Shown: in pieces, positions 15,328-23,597 of the stretch | How positions within the stretch are numbered: position 1 is the first letter of the stretch | Layout: the number at the start of each line of letters is the position of its first letter | Source of the DNA: Vulcanibacillus modesticaldus | GTDB taxonomy: Bacteria; Bacillota; Bacilli; Tepidibacillales; Tepidibacillaceae | Direction: 5' to 3' | DNA: 39,743 nucleotides | NCBI RefSeq assembly: GCF_001730235.1 | Contig: NZ_MIJF01000012.1 | Span: 1-39,743, forward strand | Made by a program: the position numbers and the translations under genes | The notes under the pieces: model-generated | The model's input: only the letters and a program-made list of their open reading frames with translations | The model's database searches: none | Told to the model about the DNA's origin: nothing

Positions 15328-16918
15328 CTCCGTCTGTTCGTGGTTCTGTTCCTCCAAATAAAACACCGGTCTTTGGATCTCTCCAAATGATTTGTCCTCT
15401 TCCAAATCCACCTGATTCTAAAGCAACTTGAATCTCATGCCCCTTTCTAGATAGTGCTTGTGCAATATGTCCCGGGAAACTGTGTTCAACTATTACTTTT
15501 TTTCCTTGGGTCCACTGCCATCTCGGAGCATCTAAAGCGGCTTGTGGGTTTAAGTGGAAGTCGATTGTATTCATGATGATTTGTAGATGCCCTTGAGGTT
15601 GCATATAACCACCCATGACACCAAAAGGGCCAACAGCTTCTTGACCTTTAGTAAGAAAGCCAGGGATAATTGTATGGTATGACTTTTTGTTTGGTTCTAA
15701 CCGATTTGCAGCAGTTTTGTCTAAAGAAAAATCATACCCTCTGTTTTGCAATGCTATGCCGGTACCGGGTACAACGAGTCCCGAACCAAACCCCATATAG
15801 TTGCTTTGAATGTACGAAACCATATTTCCTTCATCATCAGCGGTTGCTAAATAAACTGTGCCACCCTTTGCAGGTGCTCCAGCTTCTGGATAAATAGCAG
15901 TATCGGTGATCAGACTTCTTCTTTCTTTGGCATAAAGGTCAGATAGCATATCATTTACTTTTACTGACATTTTCGCTTTGTCTGTAATATATTTTTGACC
16001 GTCAACAAAAGCTAGTTTCATTGCTTCAATTTGTTTATGGTAGGTATCCACACTATCTCTAATGGCAAAATCAAAGCCTTTTAATATATTTAGAGCTAAT
16101 AGAGCAACTAATCCTTGTCCGTTGGGAGGGATCTCCCAAACATCATATCCGCGATAATTAATCTTGATAGGTTTTACCCATTCAGCTTGATAATCAGCTA
16201 AGTCATCTGCTGATAAAAAACTATTATATCGCTTTGAAAATTTGTCAATCTTTTCAGCAATTTCTCCTCGATAAAAAGATTCTGCATTAGTTTCGGCAAT
16301 CGACTTTAGAGTTTTAGCGTGATCGGGAGAGCGCCATAACTCACCGATTTTAGGTGCTCTATCATTGGGAGCGAATGTATCAAACCAATAGGAAAATTCT
16401 TCGCCTTTGAGCTGTTTAAAATTATTGTAAGCTATTTTCCAATACTTGCCCAAAACAGGGGAAATAGGATAGCCATTTTCCGCATAATCAATGGCAGGTT
16501 TAAGCACTTTAGTTAATGGTAGTTTCCCAAATCTCTTCGATAATTCCGCCCATGCACTTGGTACACCGGGAACGGTGACAGGTAGCCATCCATATTTAGG
16601 CATGTTGTCATGGCCGAGCTCCTTAACTGCATCAATAGAAATACTTTTTGGTGAGGGACCACTGGCATTAAGACCATATAATTCACCTTTTATCCATACT
16701 AATGCAAAGGCATCTCCACCGATTCCATTTGAAGTTGGTTCAACAACCGTTAAACATGCTGCAGTAGCTATTGCAGCGTCAATGGCATTACCTCCTTCTT
16801 TGAGAATATCTAAGCCAGCTTGTGCTGCAAGTGGTTGAGAAGTTGCTACCATTCCTTTTTGAGCAATTACCGTCGATCTTTGAGAAGGGTAGGGGTAATA
16901 TAGATAATCCAGATTCAT
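15311..16918 (-). CDS. gamma-glutamyltransferase, YwrD-like
   Basis: 535 residues covering both chains of an Ntn-hydrolase GGT: large-subunit start MVATSQPLAAQAGLDILKEGG, then the autoprocessing site GGT with nucleophile T354 at the head of the small subunit (TVYLATADDEGNMVSYIQS). GSGLVVPGTGIALQNRG and MQPQGHLQ complete the glutamyl site. There is no signal peptide, and length and start match Bacillus YwrD rather than secreted Ggt. The role is therefore cytoplasmic transfer or hydrolysis of gamma-glutamyl groups, perhaps of glutathione-like or poly-glutamyl compounds. AAAAGGAGATT precedes the ATG. It is monocistronic, with its 3' end overlapping the convergent VC0807 gene. Confidence 0.92.
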   Translation of the reverse strand: MNLDYLYYPYPSQRSTVIAQKGMVATSQPLAAQAGLDILKEGGNAIDAAIATAACLTVVEPTSNGIGGDAFALVWIKGELYGLNASGPSPKSISIDAVKELGHDNMPKYGWLPVTVPGVPSAWAELSKRFGKLPLTKVLKPAIDYAENGYPISPVLGKYWKIAYNNFKQLKGEEFSYWFDTFAPNDRAPKIGELWRSPDHAKTLKSIAETNAESFYRGEIAEKIDKFSKRYNSFLSADDLADYQAEWVKPIKINYRGYDVWEIPPNGQGLVALLALNILKGFDFAIRDSVDTYHKQIEAMKLAFVDGQKYITDKAKMSVKVNDMLSDLYAKERRSLITDTAIYPEAGAPAKGGTVYLATADDEGNMVSYIQSNYMGFGSGLVVPGTGIALQNRGYDFSLDKTAANRLEPNKKSYHTIIPGFLTKGQEAVGPFGVMGGYMQPQGHLQIIMNTIDFHLNPQAALDAPRWQWTQGKKVIVEHSFPGHIAQALSRKGHEIQVALESGGFGRGQIIWRDPKTGVLFGGTEPRTDGAIAAW

Positions 16919-17143
16919 AATTATTAATCTCCTTTTGGTTTATTGGAATTGTTTACTAGTTTATTAGTAATCTATTTCCACAAAAAAGTATTTTTACCTG
17001 CCTAACATTACTAGCCTTAGACTAGTTTTTAAATCATACAACTCTTATACTTAATATTTATTTCAAGCACATGATATGATAGATTCTATAATGGATGAAG
17101 ATGATGTATTTGATGTTAATGGACTTACTGAATATGATAAAAA

Positions 17144-17171
17144 GGTACTAATTCATATGTGAATTAGCACC
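17144..17171 (-). terminator. terminator of the ABC importer operon
   Basis: On the - strand GGTGCTAATTC pairs with GAATTAGTACC (10 of 11 pairs) across a 6-base loop and is followed by TTTTTATC. It lies 14 bases downstream of the ATPase stop codon, so it ends the three-gene ABC operon. Confidence 0.85.
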
Positions 17172-17184
17172 TTAAGTTGCTTTT

Positions 17185-17979
17185 TTATCCTAAAACAGCA
17201 CTATCAAGGGCGAACTGTTCCCCTCTAAGTTTTTCAAAGGCATCGATCAATTCTTTAATTGTCATCTTTTTCTTTTGTAATTCATCCAATTCTAGTATAA
17301 TCTCTCCTTGATGCATCATGATTAATCTATTCCCAAGTTTTAAGGCATGTTCCATATTATGAGTTATCATCAAGGTAGTTAATTTTTCATTTTGAACAAT
17401 TTTTTTCGTTAATTTGTTGATTAATTCTGCTCTTTTAGGATCCAAAGCAGCAGTATGTTCATCCAATAGAAGGACTTTTGGTTTTGTAAAGGTAGCCATT
17501 AGTAAGCTAAGCGCTTGCCTTTCACCACCTGATAATAACCCAACTTTTTGTTGCAAACGACTTTCGAGATTCAGTTCCAATAGTTCCAATGAAGACTTGA
17601 AAAACTCTTTTTTCTGATTATTTAAAGCTAGACGTAAGCCTCTCTTTTGACCTCTTTTGTAAGCCATAGCTAAGTTTTCTTCAATCGTCATATTAGGGGA
17701 AGTACCAGCTAATGGGTTTTGGAATACCCTTCCAATATATTTTGCTCTTTGGCTCTCTTTTAGCTTAGTTACATCTTTACCATCGACTAAAATAGTGCCG
17801 CTATCGATATTAAAGACACCTGCAATGGCATTCATTAAAGTAGATTTACCAGCCCCATTGGTACCGATTACGGTAACAAAATCTCCTTGATGTAACTTAA
17901 GATTTATATTATTTAAAGCACGCTTTTCATTGACGGTATTAACATTAAATGTTTTGGATACATTCTCAACTCTTAACAT
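17185..17979 (-). CDS. ABC transporter ATP-binding protein
   Basis: 264 residues from the ATG at 17979, preceded by AAGGGG; a longer reading to 18024 overlaps the permease and is unlikely. Walker A GTNGAGKST is at 39-47, signature LSGGERQ at 149-155, Walker B VLLLDEH at 169-175, with Asp-Glu-His-Thr-Ala-Ala-Leu-Asp after it. The Asp-Glu-His form (rather than D-E-P) is normal for ATPases paired with this permease and binding-protein family. It powers the importer encoded by the two genes before it, with 13 bases between permease stop and this start. Confidence 0.92.
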   Translation of the reverse strand: MLRVENVSKTFNVNTVNEKRALNNINLKLHQGDFVTVIGTNGAGKSTLMNAIAGVFNIDSGTILVDGKDVTKLKESQRAKYIGRVFQNPLAGTSPNMTIEENLAMAYKRGQKRGLRLALNNQKKEFFKSSLELLELNLESRLQQKVGLLSGGERQALSLLMATFTKPKVLLLDEHTAALDPKRAELINKLTKKIVQNEKLTTLMITHNMEHALKLGNRLIMMHQGEIILELDELQKKKMTIKELIDAFEKLRGEQFALDSAVLG

Positions 17980-17992
17980 CTTGCTACCCCTT

Positions 17993-18973
17993 TTAATTAT
18001 TTTCTGTTGAAATTTGTTGTGCATGGTAATTCTTCTTATTAACCTTTCTCTTTTGCCAAAAAATATTTTTCCCTATTTTTGAGTGTTGGGGCAGAGTCAA
18101 TGACAAAATAACTAAAAATGCAGTAATTAATTTCATATCTGTTGGACTAAGCCAAGGTAAATATAAAGATATTGCAATCACAATTCGATAGATAATTGCC
18201 CCTCCGATTACCGCAAAAGTAGATCTTTTAATTGATTTTGATCCAAAGATAACCTGACCGATTATTACTGAAGCCAATCCAATTACAATCATCCCAATCC
18301 CCATCTGAACATCCGAGTAGCCTTGGTATTGGGCCATCATGCCACCAGACAATCCAACTAAAGCATTAGATAGAATCAAGCCAATTAATGTTGAATTATC
18401 TGTATTTACACCAAGGCTTTTGATCATTGCAGGGTTATCACCTGTGGCCCTGATTGCCAGACCTAAATCCGTCTGTAAAAACCAATCTATTATTTTCTTT
18501 ATTAAAAGGATGAAAAGGAATAGTACAATTGTGTTAATCCATTGATTAACCCAACTTAACCATTCACTATTTCCAAATAATTGAGTCAATTGCGGTTTAA
18601 GATTATTTAACGGTGTAAAAATAGTGTTTTTTCTAAATAAGGATAAATTAGAAGTTCCCATAATTTTCAAATTAACTGAATATAAAGCTGTCATCGTTAG
18701 GATTCCCGCCAATAAACCATCAATTTTGGCCCTTGTATTTAGCAATCCTGTTATCAGACCGGCAACTCCACCAAATATACCTGAAAATATCAATGCTATA
18801 AAAGGGTTTGTTCCTTTGACAATCAATAAAGCAGATATGGCAGCCCCCATCGGGAAGCTACCATCAACTGAAAGATCAGGGTAATTAAGTATCCTAAATG
18901 CTATAAAAACTCCTAATGCCATTATGGCGAAAATTAAACCTTGTTCTAATGAACCAATAATTATGCCCACCAA
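17993..18973 (-). CDS. ABC transporter permease (branched-chain/TrpY-like)
   Basis: 326 residues with eight to ten membrane helices. The landmark FAIMALGVFIAFRILNYPDLSVDGSFPMGAAI near the N-terminus and LGLAIRATGDNPAMIKSLGV near the middle are the conserved coupling segment of the LivH/BPD_transp_2-type permeases that work with the ABC_sub_bind lipoproteins. Such systems have been linked to tryptophan or other aromatic amino acids in some Firmicutes, but no T-box leader is present here, so the substrate stays open. It starts 36 bases after the lipoprotein gene. Confidence 0.9.
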   Translation of the reverse strand: MVGIIIGSLEQGLIFAIMALGVFIAFRILNYPDLSVDGSFPMGAAISALLIVKGTNPFIALIFSGIFGGVAGLITGLLNTRAKIDGLLAGILTMTALYSVNLKIMGTSNLSLFRKNTIFTPLNNLKPQLTQLFGNSEWLSWVNQWINTIVLFLFILLIKKIIDWFLQTDLGLAIRATGDNPAMIKSLGVNTDNSTLIGLILSNALVGLSGGMMAQYQGYSDVQMGIGMIVIGLASVIIGQVIFGSKSIKRSTFAVIGGAIIYRIVIAISLYLPWLSPTDMKLITAFLVILSLTLPQHSKIGKNIFWQKRKVNKKNYHAQQISTENN

Positions 18974-19009
18974 TATCCACTCCTAAGAAGTAAACTCTAG
19001 TAATCAATA

Positions 19010-20005
19010 CTATTCAAAAATTTCATCAGCTTTTTCTAATAGCTTTTCAGGAATTTCTACTCCCATCCGTTTAGCTGCATTTAAGTTAATGTATAATTTC
19101 ATATCTTTTTGTGTTTCAATTGGCATATCTTCAGGTTTGCTTTCATTTTTTAGGATTTTGATTGCCATTTCTCCGGTTTGATAGCCAAGTTTATAATAAT
19201 CTAGTCCATATGTTATTATGCCACCACGTTTAACAACTTCACCTTCTCCAACAATAACAGGAATTTTATTATTTTCTGCTACTGATATTACAGCTTCTAA
19301 ACTAGCTACAACGGTATTGTCTGTAGGGACGTAAATGGCATCAACCTTCATTGCTAATGAATCTGCCGCTTGTTTAACTTCAGTACTACTTGTAATACCA
19401 ACTAACTCTAATTCTAAACCTAATTCAGAAGCTACAGTTTTAGCAAGGTTTACTTGTACTTCTGAATTAGGTTCCCCAGTATTATAAATAATTCCTATAG
19501 TTTTTGCTTCAGGCTTAATCTTTTTTATTAAAGCTAGTTGATCTTTTACTGGGTTCATATCCGTAGTCCCAGTAATGTTAGTACCTGGTTTTTCCACTGA
19601 GTTCACAATTCCAGCAGCAACGGGATCTGTTACAGCAGTAATTACAATGGGTATTGAATCAGTCTGCTGTGCAGCTGCTTGGGCTGATGGGGTTGCTATT
19701 GCAAAAATCATATCCTTTTTATCATTAACAAATTTTTGAGCGATCGTAGTTAATGTATCTCTACTACCTTGGGCATTTTGATAATCAAATTCAACTTGTT
19801 TGTTATCTTCGTATCCTGCATCCTTTAGGGCGTCGATAAATCCTTTTCGGGCATTATCTAAAGCAGGATGTTCAACTATTTGAATAATACCAATTTTTAT
19901 TAAACTTTGCTCTGGTTGATTAGCTGAATCTGATGAACACCCTACAAATAGTAAAAGGGTAGTCAAAACAAAAAACATAATTCCTATTTTCAATAATTTG
20001 TTCAT
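19010..20005 (-). CDS. ABC transporter substrate-binding lipoprotein
   Basis: 331 residues with a signal peptide ending in L-F-V-G-C, lipidated at C23. The mature part starts IKIGIIQIVEHPALDNARKGF and contains DGLDYYKLGYQTGEMAIKIL-type elements near the end. This is the pattern of the PF04392 (ABC_sub_bind, TrpX-like) family with two periplasmic-binding lobes. It sits outside the membrane and delivers the substrate to the permease encoded next. It is first gene of a three-gene - strand operon. The leader (20006-20150) holds an 11-bp inverted repeat, a likely control site. Substrate is unknown. Confidence 0.9.
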   Translation of the reverse strand: MNKLLKIGIMFFVLTTLLLFVGCSSDSANQPEQSLIKIGIIQIVEHPALDNARKGFIDALKDAGYEDNKQVEFDYQNAQGSRDTLTTIAQKFVNDKKDMIFAIATPSAQAAAQQTDSIPIVITAVTDPVAAGIVNSVEKPGTNITGTTDMNPVKDQLALIKKIKPEAKTIGIIYNTGEPNSEVQVNLAKTVASELGLELELVGITSSTEVKQAADSLAMKVDAIYVPTDNTVVASLEAVISVAENNKIPVIVGEGEVVKRGGIITYGLDYYKLGYQTGEMAIKILKNESKPEDMPIETQKDMKLYINLNAAKRMGVEIPEKLLEKADEIFE

Positions 20006-20048
20006 TTAAAAACCACTCCCATTTCTTTATCAAATAGAATGATGACAA

Positions 20049-20084
20049 TTTTTAAGCATATAAACTTACTTTCATGCTTAAAAA
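20049..20084. promoter_or_regulatory. 11-bp inverted repeat in the ABC operon leader
   Basis: TTTTTAAGCAT and ATGCTTAAAAA are perfect inverted copies separated by 14 bases, and a third half-copy (CTTTTAAGCTTTTATG) follows at 20085-20100. The repeat lies 44-79 bases upstream of the lipoprotein start (- strand) and about 130 bases from the M14 gene (+ strand). There is no T-run, so it looks like a repressor or regulator site, or an RNA stem, not a terminator. Confidence 0.45.
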
Positions 20085-20210
20085 CTTTTAAGCTTTTATG
20101 TATAAAAGTTACGATGATATTAATATATCAGAAAAAAGTTTTTTACACAATAATTTTTTAGATATTATTTGGTAAATTAGCATATGGATTTTATATGGGG
20201 GGTGAAAATT

Positions 20211-21419
20211 ATGAGATATGTGGCACAAAAGGGAGATACAACTCTTAAAATAGCTAATCGATTTGGTATTACTTTAAATGCCTTATATATAGCAAATCCG
20301 CAACTGGAGAGGGGGGAGTATATATATCCCGGACAGTTAATTGAAATTCCACAAAATTATATTAATCAATATGTTGTTCAGCCAGGGGATACCTTACATT
20401 TAATAGGCGAAAAGTTTGGTATTACAGTTTCTGAACTAACAAAGGCAAATCCGCATTTTAATGGAAAAAATAAGATCTATTCTGGTCAAATAATCTTCAT
20501 ACCTCGACCGATAAAAAAAGGTATTGTTCAAACCAATCATGAATATGGTTACAAAGATATGGTTGCCGATTTAATAGCGCTAAAAAAGAAATATCCTTTT
20601 TTACACTACGAAGAGATTGGAAACTCGGTGATGGGGAAAACAATTTATGCTATTCGACTTGGAAAAGGGGATAAAATGATTTTTTATAGCGCCGATTGGC
20701 ATGCAAATGAATATCTAACAGCACCATTGTTAATGAAATTTGTTGAGGATTATGCTAAGCACTATGAACAAAAAAGAACATTAAATGGTTACGATATAAA
20801 CTATTTATTCAATAATGTTACTATCTGGTTAGTGCCCATGGTTAATCCAGATGGTGTTGAACTTGTACAAGAGGGGATTACTCCTGATCATCCTTATTAC
20901 CAATCTGTTCTTAAGATTAATAATGGTTCAAGAGACTTTAGAGAATGGACAGCTAATATTCGTGGAGTTGATTTGAATCATCAGTGGCCAGCTGATTGGG
21001 AGAATGTCAATGCCAGAAGTCCTCAGGTTCCTTCTCCTAGTAAGTATGGTGGATATAGACCACTAACAGAACCAGAAGTAAGGGCGATCTATAATTTTAC
21101 CAAAGGAAATGATTTTAGCATGGTAATTCCATTTCACTCCCAAGGACGTGAAATTTTTTGGGGATTTAAAGGTTTAGAGCCGAAAGAATCAGTTAAGATT
21201 GTTAACAGATTTGCAGTTCTGACAGGGTATATTCCCGTGCGAAATGCATATAACGGGGCAGGTTTTAAAGATTGGTTTATTCAAGAATTTAGAAGACCAG
21301 GATTTACAGTTGAAGTGGGGAAGGGGTTGAATCCATTATCGATTAGTAAATTTTCGATGATTTATCGCAATAATTTGTCATTATTATTAGAAGCCCCGCT
21401 TTTAATCAGTCACAAATAA
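20211..21419 (+). CDS. LysM-M14 gamma-D-glutamyl-L-diamino acid endopeptidase
   Basis: 402 residues from the ATG at 20211, seven bases after GGGGGGTG; the in-frame ATG at 20184 is rejected. Two LysM domains (about 3-47 and 54-98) bind peptidoglycan. An M14 zinc carboxypeptidase domain follows: zinc ligands H164-A-N-E167 and H309 (PFHSQG), NPDG and R-G-V-D-L-N-H-Q-W-P substrate-site segments, and catalytic E368 (TVEVGKG). The layout matches endopeptidase I of Lysinibacillus (Bacillus) sphaericus and YqgT, which cleave the gamma-D-Glu to diamino-acid bond in wall peptides. No signal peptide is present, as in those enzymes, so it acts inside the cell or on the sporulating mother-cell side. Confidence 0.92.
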   Translation: MRYVAQKGDTTLKIANRFGITLNALYIANPQLERGEYIYPGQLIEIPQNYINQYVVQPGDTLHLIGEKFGITVSELTKANPHFNGKNKIYSGQIIFIPRPIKKGIVQTNHEYGYKDMVADLIALKKKYPFLHYEEIGNSVMGKTIYAIRLGKGDKMIFYSADWHANEYLTAPLLMKFVEDYAKHYEQKRTLNGYDINYLFNNVTIWLVPMVNPDGVELVQEGITPDHPYYQSVLKINNGSRDFREWTANIRGVDLNHQWPADWENVNARSPQVPSPSKYGGYRPLTEPEVRAIYNFTKGNDFSMVIPFHSQGREIFWGFKGLEPKESVKIVNRFAVLTGYIPVRNAYNGAGFKDWFIQEFRRPGFTVEVGKGLNPLSISKFSMIYRNNLSLLLEAPLLISHK

Positions 21420-21431
21420 AATCTATTCGTA

Positions 21432-22208
21432 TTAATCATTATTTAAGATGGATTCTACAGCTCGTTCATATGAAAATTCATTCTGGGAAAGATAAATTAA
21501 TATTGATTTTTTTGGGAATAATTGTTTAACAATTTCATTCTTATCATAACCTTTTTGGTGTAAATCAAGGATAGTATTTTTTAGCTCTAATAGATAGTCT
21601 AATTTATCTTGTAATTTTTGTTTTCCATTTGCTAATTTACCACTGTGAGCACAGAAGATGTAGTCTATATCTAAATCGAGCAATTTTTTTAATGAAGAGA
21701 TTGTTTTAGGGATAGATTCAAACGATAAAAAAAGTTTTGGCTTTTGAGTAATATATAAATCTCCGGTGAAGAGCCAACCATTTTCAGCTTCGTAAATACT
21801 GATGTGATCGTCTGAATGTCCAGGTGTTTCGATTATTTGGAATTGGTAATTATTTGTTTCGATTAGATTTGGAAATGGCTCTGCGTGAAAAGGAAGACGA
21901 TTTCCCCAAAATAATCTTCTATATAGGGGATATTTCCCTCTTTCTTGTGCATAATCTAGAGATAGATTGTGCACATAGATAGGTACTTGTTTATTTTTCC
22001 ACCACCAATGGGCATTGCCAGAATGATCTTCGTGGATATGGGTAAGTGCTATTTGCTCAACTGATAATTGTTCAAAAAAAGGAAGTAGTTGCTTAAAAGT
22101 GCTGTGTGCTCCTGTATCAATTAATAACCCATCTATTTCATAGACATATACCTTCTTAAAAACTCCTAAACGTTTAACCTTAGCTTCAAACGATTTAACT
22201 TGATTCAT
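21432..22208 (-). CDS. MBL-fold metallo-hydrolase
   Basis: 258 residues from the ATG at 22208, preceded by TGGAGG (spacer about 8). The metallo-beta-lactamase signature T-H-I-H-E-D-H (H57, H59, D61, H62) is intact, as are ETPGHSDDHISIY and LFTGDLYI with further zinc ligands. The family includes glyoxalase II-like thioesterases; the C-terminal helical YDKNEIVKQLFPKKS part is typical of YflN-type proteins. Substrate is unknown. A TGAATG-TT-CATTCA palindrome lies between the promoter and the start (22232-22245). Confidence 0.88.
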   Translation of the reverse strand: MNQVKSFEAKVKRLGVFKKVYVYEIDGLLIDTGAHSTFKQLLPFFEQLSVEQIALTHIHEDHSGNAHWWWKNKQVPIYVHNLSLDYAQERGKYPLYRRLFWGNRLPFHAEPFPNLIETNNYQFQIIETPGHSDDHISIYEAENGWLFTGDLYITQKPKLFLSFESIPKTISSLKKLLDLDIDYIFCAHSGKLANGKQKLQDKLDYLLELKNTILDLHQKGYDKNEIVKQLFPKKSILIYLSQNEFSYERAVESILNND

Positions 22209-22231
22209 AATTTTGTCCTCCACAACAGAAA

Positions 22232-22245
22232 TGAATGTTCATTCA
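22232..22245 (-). promoter_or_regulatory. palindromic operator candidate before the MBL gene
   Basis: TGAATG-TT-CATTCA has two perfect 6-base arms. It sits 24 bases before the MBL start codon and about 17 bases downstream of a - strand TATAAT, i.e. near the transcription start. TGAATG/CATTCA arms are known from TetR-type regulators such as Bacillus FadR, whose site has a longer centre. A TetR-type repressor is therefore plausible. Confidence 0.45.
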
Positions 22246-22303
22246 ACCATTATCAACACTATTATATACAAATAAAAATTTTTTTAATATCTGAAAAAGA
22301 ATT

Positions 22304-23242
22304 TTAAAAATCAAATAAGCTTAATTGATTATGTTTTAAAGACTCTGTATCACGTTCATAGACTTGATCTTCCTTCTCTAGTTTTCCTAGTAATAGTGGA
22401 GAGTTTTTATGGTGAAAATGACGATTTTTAATGACAGTTTCTCTATTAAAGTTTGCATAACAATATAGACATTGATGATCACAAGAATTATAAGTTCCGA
22501 TATCTATGCTGGTTATACATCCACAAGAATTTCTTTGGTTTTTATCTTTATTGGCCGCAATTTGTACGCCTAGTAGATCAGTAATTAATTCTCTATCAAT
22601 ACAATGCCCTCTATCAATTCCTACTTCAGATAAATCAAGGGGTTCGGAACAAGCTTCAATTGTTAGATTGTGCATTCTTGCTATCTTAGCTATCTTTAAA
22701 GCTATATCTCTTATATCATCCTCATTAATTTGTTTAATATTTAAGTGTTTAGTGTTTCGCTCAGTTTTTTTATAGAGACTTAGAAAGCTAATTACTACTT
22801 TGTTTGTATGATTTTTCAGTCGGTTAGCTAAATAAGCAAAATATTCATAATGGTATTTTTTATCTATTTGATCGGTTAAAAATATTGGATCATATCTCCA
22901 AATAACTCTATTTTTGCCTATTTTTTCGGATAATTTGATAAAGGTTGTAATAACTTCAGACTTTTTTGGGACGTTTTTTTCGATTGATTTGTCGTAAGAA
23001 TTAAGGGTAAATTGAAAATAATAATTGTATTCTTTAAGTAAATCCAATTTATTAAGCATTTTAGTTGGGTTTTTTGTCCAAAAAACGATCATATCTACAA
23101 CATCAGGGGTTAATTTCACTTTGCTAACATGATGATAATTGTAAGGGTTCCTGACTAGTACATATCCTTCCTTGATTCTATTAAAAAACCAATCACTATA
23201 AAATGCAGGTATATCAGTTCTCCTGCTAGCACTGATGATCAT
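22304..23242 (-). CDS. DUF1848 Fe-S protein (radical SAM-like)
   Basis: 312 residues from the ATG at 23242 (GGAGTGAG upstream). The opening MIISASRRTDIPAFYSDWF and the VFWTKNPTKML strand are hallmarks of DUF1848. The C-terminal part carries CGC (C240, C242) and a C254-x3-C258-x2-C261 cluster (SCDHQCLYCYANF). That C-x3-C-x2-C spacing is that of a radical-SAM [4Fe-4S] site, but at the C-terminus rather than the N-terminus. Members are suspected circularly arranged radical SAM enzymes; no reaction is established to my knowledge. It is monocistronic. Confidence 0.88.
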   Translation of the reverse strand: MIISASRRTDIPAFYSDWFFNRIKEGYVLVRNPYNYHHVSKVKLTPDVVDMIVFWTKNPTKMLNKLDLLKEYNYYFQFTLNSYDKSIEKNVPKKSEVITTFIKLSEKIGKNRVIWRYDPIFLTDQIDKKYHYEYFAYLANRLKNHTNKVVISFLSLYKKTERNTKHLNIKQINEDDIRDIALKIAKIARMHNLTIEACSEPLDLSEVGIDRGHCIDRELITDLLGVQIAANKDKNQRNSCGCITSIDIGTYNSCDHQCLYCYANFNRETVIKNRHFHHKNSPLLLGKLEKEDQVYERDTESLKHNQLSLFDF

Positions 23243-23266
23243 CTTACTCACTCCAGAATTCCTCAA

Positions 23267-23453
23267 GAAATATCCAATGTTTTAATTGATTCCAATTTTA
23301 TCATAAATTTTGTCTTAACTTGGATCAACTTCATTATTTCACAACTCCCTAAAGTTTACTGATTAGATATTTTGATCAGGTAGTCAATATATTAGATTTT
23401 ATATTGCGTAGTGAGGATTAGTATGATATTCTAGTTCTTGCAACAACAAAATA
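23267..23453. other. intergenic region before the riboswitch
   Basis: A spacer between the divergent DUF1848 and queuosine units. It is AT-rich and holds no gene. It must contain the promoter of the queuosine operon, but I see no consensus good enough to name. Confidence 0.4.
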
Positions 23454-23494
23454 AGACAGTTCGAAATCCATCCTGTCTATAAACAAAACTAGGA
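23454..23494 (+). ncRNA. preQ1-I riboswitch aptamer
   Basis: Stem P1 is AGACAG (23454-23459) with CTGTCT (23473-23478). The loop begins TTC and ends in a C (23472) just before the 3' strand of P1, where the ligand-pairing cytosine sits in known aptamers. The tail ATAAACAAAACTAGGA closely matches known preQ1-I tails (AUAAAAAACUAAGGA in Bacillus, UUAACAAAACAAGGG in Thermoanaerobacter). Its GGA (23492-23494) can pair with the loop TTC to form the H-type pseudoknot. A terminator follows five bases later and queuosine genes lie downstream. Binding of preQ1 should favour termination and lower expression. Confidence 0.88.
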
Positions 23495-23498
23495 CAAT

Positions 23499-23523
23499 AC
23501 TACCGTCTTAGGGTAGTTTTTTT
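23499..23523 (+). terminator. riboswitch expression-platform terminator
   Basis: ACTACC pairs with GGTAGT around a 7-base loop and is followed by seven T's. It comes directly after the preQ1 aptamer, so it is the likely attenuator controlled by ligand binding. Confidence 0.85.
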
Positions 23524-23528
23524 GTTTT

Positions 23529-23576
23529 AGGGCAGTTGTGCCTTTTTTTTATGTAAAGTTGCTTTAGCAATTTTTT
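23529..23576 (+). terminator. two further terminator-like hairpins in the leader
   Basis: GGCA/TGCC (23531-23542, extended by G-U and A-T pairs) is followed by eight T's. TTGC/GCAA (23559-23570) is followed by six T's. Both are short, yet each has the stem-plus-T-run form and both lie between the riboswitch terminator and the first start codon. Confidence 0.5.
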
Positions 23577-23597
23577 CTTGTGAAATGGAGGAAAACA

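Noticed and set aside
17091-17162. 23-codon ORF (MDEDDVFDVNG...) before the importer terminator
   Set aside because: No ribosome-binding site, and it runs into the terminator stem on the other strand; composition alone does not support a gene.
20006-20150. T-box riboswitch before the importer operon
   Set aside because: No AGGGTGGNACCGCG-type antiterminator motif is present; only an inverted repeat was found.
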